Shown here piece after piece: positions 13,168-17,545 of a DNA stretch of 17,545 bases. Both the position numbers and the translations under genes were made by a program. Source of the stretch: Paracoccaceae bacterium (GTDB lineage: Bacteria; Pseudomonadota; Alphaproteobacteria; Rhodobacterales; Rhodobacteraceae); assembly GCA_007120685.1 (NCBI GenBank), contig SKNG01000108.1, forward strand, positions 1 to 17,545. Direction: 5' to 3'. Below the pieces are notes generated by a model. That model was not told where the DNA came from, ran no database searches, and worked only from the letters and a program-made list of their open reading frames with translations. Numbering within the stretch: position 1 is the first letter of the stretch; each line of letters starts with the position of its first letter.

Positions 13168-13219
13168 CGGGGGCAACGCCCCCGGGCGGCGCGGGGGGCT
13201 CGATGCCCCCCGCGCCGCC
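13168..13219. repeat. G/C-block double hairpin, copy 2, upstream of second Lrp gene
   Basis: Two hairpins: 13168-13174 with 13178-13184 (CGGGGGC, AAC, GCCCCCG) and a perfect 15-bp stem, 13185-13199 with 13205-13219, around TCGAT. The preceding sequence has an AT-rich patch (GAAATACTTAATGG at 13091-13104, then a run of six T's). The layout is like 5916-5969. The long stem ends 25 bases before the downstream start codon, so it could block read-through or ribosome access. Confidence 0.6.
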
Positions 13220-13244
13220 GCCGCCGCGCCAGTCAGCGCCCTGC

Positions 13245-13700
13245 ATGATGGACCTTGATGCCACCGACCGCGCCATTCTCCGCGCACTGGCCCAGGACGC
13301 CACGCTTTCGGCCGCCGCGCTGGGCCGCCGGTTGGGCCTGGGCCAACCGGCCACCTGGCGGCGCATCCGGCGCCTTCAGGAGGGCGGCGCGCTGGCCGGG
13401 CAACGCCTGGTGCTGGACCGCGCGGCGCTGGGCTTCGGCGTGACGGTCTTCCTCGGTATCTCGCTGGGCACCAAGGGCCGCGTCAGCCTGGGCGATTTCG
13501 AACGCGCCGTCACCGCCATCCCCGAGGTGCAGACCGTCCAGCATATCCTGGGTCTCTATGACTACCGCCTGCGCGTCGTCGCCCGGGATCTCGCGGATTT
13601 CGAGCGCGTGCTGCGCCGGCGCATCATGACCCTGCCCGGCATCGCCCAGGTCGATGCCAATGTCCTGCTCAGCGAGGAACGCCGCCCCGGACCGCTTTGA
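13245..13700 (+). CDS. Lrp/AsnC family transcriptional regulator (second of tandem pair)
   Basis: A 151-residue regulator with the same two-part build as its upstream neighbour. The winged helix-turn-helix (about 4-62) contains DATDRAILRALAQD and AALGRRLGLGQPATWRRIRRLQEGGAL. The RAM domain (about 68-148) contains VTVFLGISL, IPEVQTVQHILGLYDYRLRVVARDL and IMTLPGIAQVDANVLLS. The effector and targets are unknown. I placed the start at ATG 13245 (an ATG at 13248 follows directly) because the family N-terminus begins there. The frame is open upstream, but that stretch is the GC-rich hairpin repeat. No ribosome-binding site is visible before the start, which is odd; the repeat 25 bases upstream may have replaced the original leader. 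Confidence 0.9.
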   Translation: MMDLDATDRAILRALAQDATLSAAALGRRLGLGQPATWRRIRRLQEGGALAGQRLVLDRAALGFGVTVFLGISLGTKGRVSLGDFERAVTAIPEVQTVQHILGLYDYRLRVVARDLADFERVLRRRIMTLPGIAQVDANVLLSEERRPGPL

Positions 13701-13779
13701 CTGCCCGTTCGTCAGCCTTTCCGCCCCGTGCCCTGCGCCCTTGCCAAGCCGGCATCGGCGAGGCAGAAGGGGGAGGATC

Positions 13780-14736
13780 ATGAACGCGTTAAATAAATCG
13801 CTGCCCGTAACCGACAATCGCCCCCTGGCGGGCGTTATGTGGATGGTGCTGGCCGGGCTCTTGTTCGTGGCGATGACAGCGGTGGTCAAGCATATGGGAC
13901 CGGAGATGCCGCCTGCGCAGATGGCCTTCCTGCGCTATGTGCTGGGGCTGGTCTTTGTGCTGCCCTTCCTGCCGGCGCTGCTGCGTCAATGGCCCAGCGC
14001 CGGCGACTGGACGCTGTTCGGTGCGCGCGGGCTGGTGCACAGCATCGCGGTTATCCTGTGGTTCTACGCCATGACGCGCATTACACTGGCCGAGGTCACG
14101 GCGATGAATTACCTCACGCCCGTCTATGTCACGCTCGGCGCGGCGCTGTTTCTGGGCGAAAGGCTCCGCGCCAGACGGCTGATGGCGGTGCTCTGCGCGC
14201 TTCTCGGCGCGCTGATCATGCTGCGCCCGGGGTTTCGGGAACTTTCGTCCGGTCATCTGGCGATGCTTTGCATGGCGGTGCTGATGGGCGCCTCCTATCT
14301 GTTGGCAAAGCAACTGACCCGCCGGCACAACCCGTCGGCGGTTGTGACGATGATGTCGCTGACCGTCACCATCGGGCTGGCCCCCTTCGCGCTGCCGGTC
14401 TGGGTGCCGGTCAGCGGCGGGCAGCTGGCCTGGCTGTTTCTGGTCGCCTTTTTCGCCACCGCCGGGCACTACGCAATGACACGCGCGCTGGCAGCGGCGC
14501 CGGTATCGGTCACGCAGCCGGCGCTGGCGCTGCAACTGGTCTGGGCGGTGGCGCTCGGGGCAATCCTGTTCGGCGAGGCGGTGGACCTGTTCGTGGTCAT
14601 GGGCGGCGGGGTGATCCTGTCGGCGGTGGTCTTCATCGCGCTGCGCGAACAGGGTTTGCGGCGCGCGGCGCGCCGGACACAGGAAGAGGATGTCGATGCC
14701 GGCCGCAGTGTGCCCTTCCCACGTGAGGGGTTGTGA
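13780..14736 (+). CDS. EamA-type drug/metabolite transporter (DMT superfamily)
   Basis: A 318-residue inner-membrane protein with about ten hydrophobic helices in two EamA repeats (about residues 18-150 and 160-290). Family-like segments include the first helix ending in VKHMG, the loop AFLRYVLGLVFVLPFLPALL, ALTPVYVTLGA-like sequence around TAMNYLTPVYVTLGAALFLGE, and the second-repeat counterpart ending ILFGEAVD. Such proteins usually export amino acids or other metabolites; the substrate cannot be told. Position just after an Lrp regulator fits an amino-acid exporter under Lrp control, as seen for many DMT and LysE-type exporters; this is inference. ATG 13780 has GGGGGAGGA directly upstream. 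The tail after the last helix is charged (RRTQEEDVDAGRS). The stop overlaps the next start as GTGA. Confidence 0.9.
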   Translation: MNALNKSLPVTDNRPLAGVMWMVLAGLLFVAMTAVVKHMGPEMPPAQMAFLRYVLGLVFVLPFLPALLRQWPSAGDWTLFGARGLVHSIAVILWFYAMTRITLAEVTAMNYLTPVYVTLGAALFLGERLRARRLMAVLCALLGALIMLRPGFRELSSGHLAMLCMAVLMGASYLLAKQLTRRHNPSAVVTMMSLTVTIGLAPFALPVWVPVSGGQLAWLFLVAFFATAGHYAMTRALAAAPVSVTQPALALQLVWAVALGAILFGEAVDLFVVMGGGVILSAVVFIALREQGLRRAARRTQEEDVDAGRSVPFPREGL

Positions 14737-15236
14737 GCAGGGCATTCCCCCGCGCCGCGCAGGCGGCGGCAGTTTTGGTCCTGGCCGGGCTCCTGTGGCT
14801 GGCCGCAATGGCAGGGGCGGCCGCGGCCTGCGCCACGCCAGCCAATGCGCAGGCCCTGCGCGAGGGGCTGGGCCAGGCTGTCAATGCCGAACGCAGGTCG
14901 GCGGGGCTTGCGCCGCTCGCTGTCTCGCGCCGGTTGACGCGGGCCGCGCAGGGTCATGCCTGCTCGATAGCGCGGCGCGACCGGGTCACCCATCGCGGGA
15001 CACTGGGGGCGGGGCTGCGCCTGCGGCTGACTCGGGTGGGGTACCATGCCGCGATAGCAAATGAGAACCTGGCAATGGGGCTGGATAGCCCAGCGGCAGC
15101 GGTGGCGGGCTGGATGGGTTCGCCCCATCACCGTGCCAATCTCCTGTCGGCAGAAACGCGGGATTTTGGCGCCGGTATCGCGCAAGGTACCGACGGACGG
15201 ATTTACTGGGTCGCCATTAGCGCCCGCCACCGGTAA
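14733..15236 (+). CDS. Secreted CAP-domain (SCP/PR-1-like) protein
   Basis: A 167-residue protein starting at GTG 14733, which overlaps the exporter stop (GTGA) with GAGGGG just upstream. Residues about 1-33 are a signal peptide (basic start, Leu/Ala core, cleavage likely after an Ala run near AAA-CA). The mature part is a compact CAP domain: VNAERRSAGLAPL, TRAAQGHACSIARRDRVTHRG, ANENLAMG and VAGWMGSPHHRANLLS match the bacterial YkwD-like pattern. The usual conserved histidines and glutamate are present (His in QGHA, Glu in NENL, His in SPHHR). It acts in the periplasm or outside the cell; the role of bacterial CAP proteins is unsettled. The coupling to an exporter gene may be only transcriptional convenience. 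Confidence 0.88.
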   Translation: MSRAFPRAAQAAAVLVLAGLLWLAAMAGAAAACATPANAQALREGLGQAVNAERRSAGLAPLAVSRRLTRAAQGHACSIARRDRVTHRGTLGAGLRLRLTRVGYHAAIANENLAMGLDSPAAAVAGWMGSPHHRANLLSAETRDFGAGIAQGTDGRIYWVAISARHR

Positions 15237-15274
15237 CCGCGTCACCCCCGGGGCGCACACGCAGCACCGGGACC

Positions 15275-15323
15275 AAATGCCTTGAAACAAGGCATTTGCA
15301 ACGAAATTCCTTAATTTCGTTGC
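15275..15323. repeat. Tandem hairpin element, site D (two AT-rich hairpins)
   Basis: Hairpin 1 has arms 15275-15283 (AAATGCCTT) and 15289-15297 around GAAAC. Hairpin 2 has arms 15298-15308 (GCAACGAAATT) and 15313-15323 around CCTT, an 11-bp perfect stem. It lies between the convergent CAP gene and choV and ends 4 bases from the choV stop, so it probably ends transcription of both. It is much more AT-rich than its surroundings. Confidence 0.75.
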
Positions 15324-15327
15324 CTGC

Positions 15328-16452
15328 TCACCCGCTTGAGGCCTGCGCGGGGCTGGCGGGCTCGGACTCTTCCGGCACCGTTGCCACGGCTCGCCGCGCG
15401 GTCAGCGCCCGCACCGCGCCGGCATCGGTCAGCATGCCGGTGACCTGCCCGCCTTCGGTCAGCAGCACCGGCCCGCGCGCCTTCGACAGCACCACCATCG
15501 CCGCGCGCAGCGGCGTATCGGCGGGCAGCGTCTCGCCCGCCGGGATCGGCCGCGGCGCCGGCACCGCCGCATCAGCCGCGCGCAGCACGTTGAGCGGGTT
15601 CATATGGGCCACGAATTCGGCAACGTAATCACTCGCCGGCCGCGTGTAAATCTCGGCCGGCGTGCCGCATTGGATGATCCGCCCGCCCTCCATGATGGCG
15701 ATGCGGTTGCCCAGCTTGAACGCCTCGTCCAGATCGTGGCTGACGAAGACGATGGTGCGCTGCAGCCGTTGCTGCAGGTCCAGCAACTCGTCCTGCAGCC
15801 GGGTGCGGATCAGCGGATCGAGCGCCGAGAAGGGCTCGTCCATTAGCAGGATCGGTGCCTCGGTGGCAAAAGCCCGCGCCAGCCCCACGCGCTGCTGCAT
15901 GCCCCCGGACAGCTCCCCCACCTGCCGGTCGGCCCATTGCGACAGCCCCACCAGGTCCAGCTGTTCCTCGATCCGCCGCCGCCTTTCGCGCCGTCCCATC
16001 CCGGCCAGTTCCAGCCCCAGCCCGACATTCTGCCGCACCGTCCGCCAGGGCAGCAGGCCGAATTGCTGAAACACCATCGCCACATGCCGCGTGCGCAGCC
16101 GCCGCAGCGTCCGGCGCCCCGCCTTGGGCACGCTGACCATCTGCTGCCCGTCATGGACCAGCACATCGCCCTGCACGATGGGGTTCAGCCCGTTGACCGC
16201 CCGCAGCAGCGTCGACTTGCCGGATCCCGACAGCCCCATCAGCACCACGATCTCGCCCTGCGCCACATCCAGCGTGCAGTCATGCACGCCCAGCACCTGC
16301 CCGGTCTCGCGCTGGATATCGGCGCGGGACTGGCCGGTCTCCATCAGCGGGATCGCCTTCCACGGGTTGTCGCCGAATACGATCGACACATGCCGGAAGG
16401 ATACCGCCACATCCGGCGCCGCCACCCCGGCGTTTTCCACCGCGTCGCTCAT
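15328..16452 (-). CDS. choV: Choline ABC transporter ATP-binding protein
   Basis: A 374-residue ATPase that powers choline uptake, on the cytoplasmic face of the ChoW permease. Walker A is GLSGSGKST (73-81), the Q-loop is at Q129/Q130, the ABC signature LSGGMQQ starts at 181, Walker B is ILLMDEP (201-207, E206 catalytic), and the switch histidine is H239. Before Walker A it has the insertion LMETGQSRADIQRETGQVLGVHD, typical of the ChoV/ProV branch. The C-terminal 100 residues form a short regulatory region with CBS-like sequence (TPLRAAMVVLSKARGPVLLTEGGQVTGMLTD), as in other ProV-type ATPases. ATG 16452 overlaps the choW stop as ATGA. The open frame continues upstream through choW in another frame and is not coding there. 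Confidence 0.93.
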   Translation of the reverse strand: MSDAVENAGVAAPDVAVSFRHVSIVFGDNPWKAIPLMETGQSRADIQRETGQVLGVHDCTLDVAQGEIVVLMGLSGSGKSTLLRAVNGLNPIVQGDVLVHDGQQMVSVPKAGRRTLRRLRTRHVAMVFQQFGLLPWRTVRQNVGLGLELAGMGRRERRRRIEEQLDLVGLSQWADRQVGELSGGMQQRVGLARAFATEAPILLMDEPFSALDPLIRTRLQDELLDLQQRLQRTIVFVSHDLDEAFKLGNRIAIMEGGRIIQCGTPAEIYTRPASDYVAEFVAHMNPLNVLRAADAAVPAPRPIPAGETLPADTPLRAAMVVLSKARGPVLLTEGGQVTGMLTDAGAVRALTARRAVATVPEESEPASPAQASSG

Positions 16453-17300
16453 GCCCGACGCTCCACCCGCAGCATCCGGTCCAGCATGATCGCCACCGCC
16501 ACGATCACCGCGCCGGATTCGAACCCCAGCGAGGCATTGACCTGATTGAGCGCCCGCACCACCGGCACCCCCAGCCCCGGCGCCCCCACCAGACCGGCGA
16601 TCACCACCATCGACAGCGACAGCATGATGGTCTGGTTCAGCCCGGTCATGATCTGCGGAAACGCATAGGGCAGTTCCACCTTCCAGATGCGCTGCGCCGT
16701 GGTGGCGCCAAAGGCCGTTGCGGCTTCGCTGAGTGCGGTGGGCGTGGAGCGGATCCCCAATTCCGTTAGCCGGATCGAGGCCGGCAGCGCAAAGATCACC
16801 GTGGCCACCAGCCCCGGCACCATGCCCAGGCCGAAGAGCACCAGCACCGGGATCAGATAGACGAAGGTGGGCAGCGTCTGCATCAGGTCCAGCACCGGTG
16901 TCAGCGCGCGGTAGAAACGCGGATGATGGGCAGCATAGATGCCCATCGGCACGCCGATCACCATGCAGATCAGGCAGGCCCCCAGCACCAGCGTCAGGGT
17001 CTGCATGGTCAAGAGCCAGTAACCCTGATTGAGCGCGAAAAGCGCGCAGGCGGTGACAATCAGCACCGGCGCCAGGCGGCGCTGCAAGCCCCAGGTGATC
17101 GCCGCGAAGACCGCAATCAGTATTAGCGGGTGCGGGGTGGTCAGCGCGGTCGACAGCGCCGTCACGCCCTGGCGCAGGCCCAGTTCCAGGTTGTCGAAAA
17201 AGGTGACGAAATTGTCCTGCATCCACAGGAAGGCATCCGCCACCGAGCGGCCCACCGGGATTTTCGCATCGGTGACGAAGCTGGAAAGCCAGTCAAGCAT
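16449..17300 (-). CDS. choW: Choline ABC transporter permease
   Basis: A 283-residue inner-membrane permease of the ProW/OpuAB type with about six to seven helices (main hydrophobic segments near 58-72, 77-93, 97-120, 143-163, 163-176, 223-242 and 262-275). The EAA loop that contacts the ATPase runs from E192 to P211 (SEAATAFGAT then WKVELP). The N-terminal segment with WMQDNF is typical of ChoW/ProW. It forms the membrane pore for choline or a related quaternary amine, delivered by ChoX. ATG 17300 has AGGGAA upstream. The gene lies 88 bases after choX and overlaps choV by four bases, the usual choX-choW-choV order. Confidence 0.93.
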   Translation of the reverse strand: MLDWLSSFVTDAKIPVGRSVADAFLWMQDNFVTFFDNLELGLRQGVTALSTALTTPHPLILIAVFAAITWGLQRRLAPVLIVTACALFALNQGYWLLTMQTLTLVLGACLICMVIGVPMGIYAAHHPRFYRALTPVLDLMQTLPTFVYLIPVLVLFGLGMVPGLVATVIFALPASIRLTELGIRSTPTALSEAATAFGATTAQRIWKVELPYAFPQIMTGLNQTIMLSLSMVVIAGLVGAPGLGVPVVRALNQVNASLGFESGAVIVAVAIMLDRMLRVERRA

Positions 17301-17340
17301 GGGGGTTCCCTGTCAGGGGGCGGGGAAACGGGCACTGCCC

Positions 17341-17366
17341 GGCCGGGCGACAGACGCCCCCCGGCC
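17341..17366 (-). terminator. Hairpin between choX and choW
   Basis: GGCCGGGCG (17341-17349) can pair with CGCCC...CGGCC (17355-17366) with a three-base bulge and loop ACAGA. A 12-base palindrome (17337-17348) overlaps it and offers an alternative fold. Such structures after a binding-protein gene often protect its mRNA or partly stop transcription, so that ChoX exceeds ChoW and ChoV. Inferred from position. Confidence 0.4.
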
Positions 17367-17388
17367 GGCGCTGTCCTTCATCCGAGCG

Positions 17389-17545
17389 TCAGTCCAGCGC
17401 CGCGCGCAGGGCATCCATGGCGTCGCCACCGTCGCGGGTGGTCACGCCCTCGAACCACGGCGCCAAGCTGTCGACATTCGCCGAGAGCCAGGCGCGCGCC
17501 GCGTCATCGGGGTCGGCGCCATCGTCCAGGATCGCCGCCATGACC
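17389..17545 (-). CDS. choX: Choline-binding periplasmic protein (C-terminal fragment)
   Basis: The last 51 codons of a - strand gene that begins beyond the window's right edge; the stop TGA is at 17391-17389. The visible sequence (MAAILDDGADPDDAARAWL, SANVDSLAPWFEGVTT, then GDAMDALRAALD) matches the C-terminal helix region of OpuAC/ChoX-type substrate-binding proteins, where an xAAxxWLxxN pattern and a conserved Trp precede the end. As the first visible part of the operon, it would capture choline in the periplasm and pass it to ChoW. The binding-site aromatic residues lie outside the window, so the ligand call leans on the neighbouring choW and choV. Confidence 0.82.
   Translation of the reverse strand, partial: VMAAILDDGADPDDAARAWLSANVDSLAPWFEGVTTRDGGDAMDALRAALD

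Noticed and set aside
13055..13258. 67-codon + strand open frame between the two Lrp genes
   Set aside because: Its second half is the translated G/C-block hairpin; it has no family character and overlaps both neighbours.
15328..17226. Reading choV as a 632-residue fusion with upstream sequence
   Set aside because: The upstream part is choW read in the wrong frame; the ATGA overlap and the family N-terminus place the choV start at 16452.

Overview
The window comes from a high-GC alphaproteobacterium, most likely a member of the Rhodobacterales (Rhodobacteraceae). This rests on gene content and codon style: a VC_2705-type symporter followed by a cNMP/CBS/DUF294 protein, a divergent ilvC/Lrp pair, a choXWV transporter, and GC-rich intergenic hairpins. 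The assignment is inferred from protein resemblance, since no rRNA or database search was available. No tRNA, rRNA, insertion sequence, CRISPR array or replication origin was seen.

Left block (1-5897, all + strand): the C-terminus of a large sodium:solute symporter, a cNMP-binding/CBS/DUF294 regulator, a two-helix membrane protein of unknown function, a stand-alone response-regulator receiver overlapping it, a 361-base non-coding stretch rich in dyads, and a 700-residue fusion of a degenerate membrane sensor kinase with a complete DnaQ-like DEDDh exonuclease. Together these look like a transport-and-signalling module. It is the best candidate here for an incompletely described system.

Middle block (6062-11289): a minimal zincin-type metallopeptidase (-), a glutamyl-tRNA synthetase (+), then a two-gene unit (+) made of a cytidine-deaminase/MobA fusion and a translationally coupled RNase H-fold-like protein. 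Facing it on the - strand are a membrane-anchored NYN-type ribonuclease, an HNH protein and a TusA sulfur carrier; the last two overlap by one base.

Right block (11449-17545): ilvC (-) is divergent from two tandem Lrp/AsnC regulators (+). These are followed by an EamA exporter coupled to a secreted CAP-domain protein (+). Convergent to them is a choline uptake operon (-): the end of choX, then choW and choV with an ATGA overlap.

The main pattern not explained by genes is a family of back-to-back short hairpins at four intergenic sites (2364-2410, 5990-6037, 10004-10071, 15275-15323). Most arms are 9 bp and almost all meet the loop as TT...AA; three loops are exactly GAAGA. Three of the four sites lie between convergent genes, so they may act as two-way terminators. 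Two stems recur at two sites with their short loops exchanged, and one site supplies the stop codon of the upstream gene. A second G/C-block hairpin style occurs at 5938-5969 and 13168-13219.
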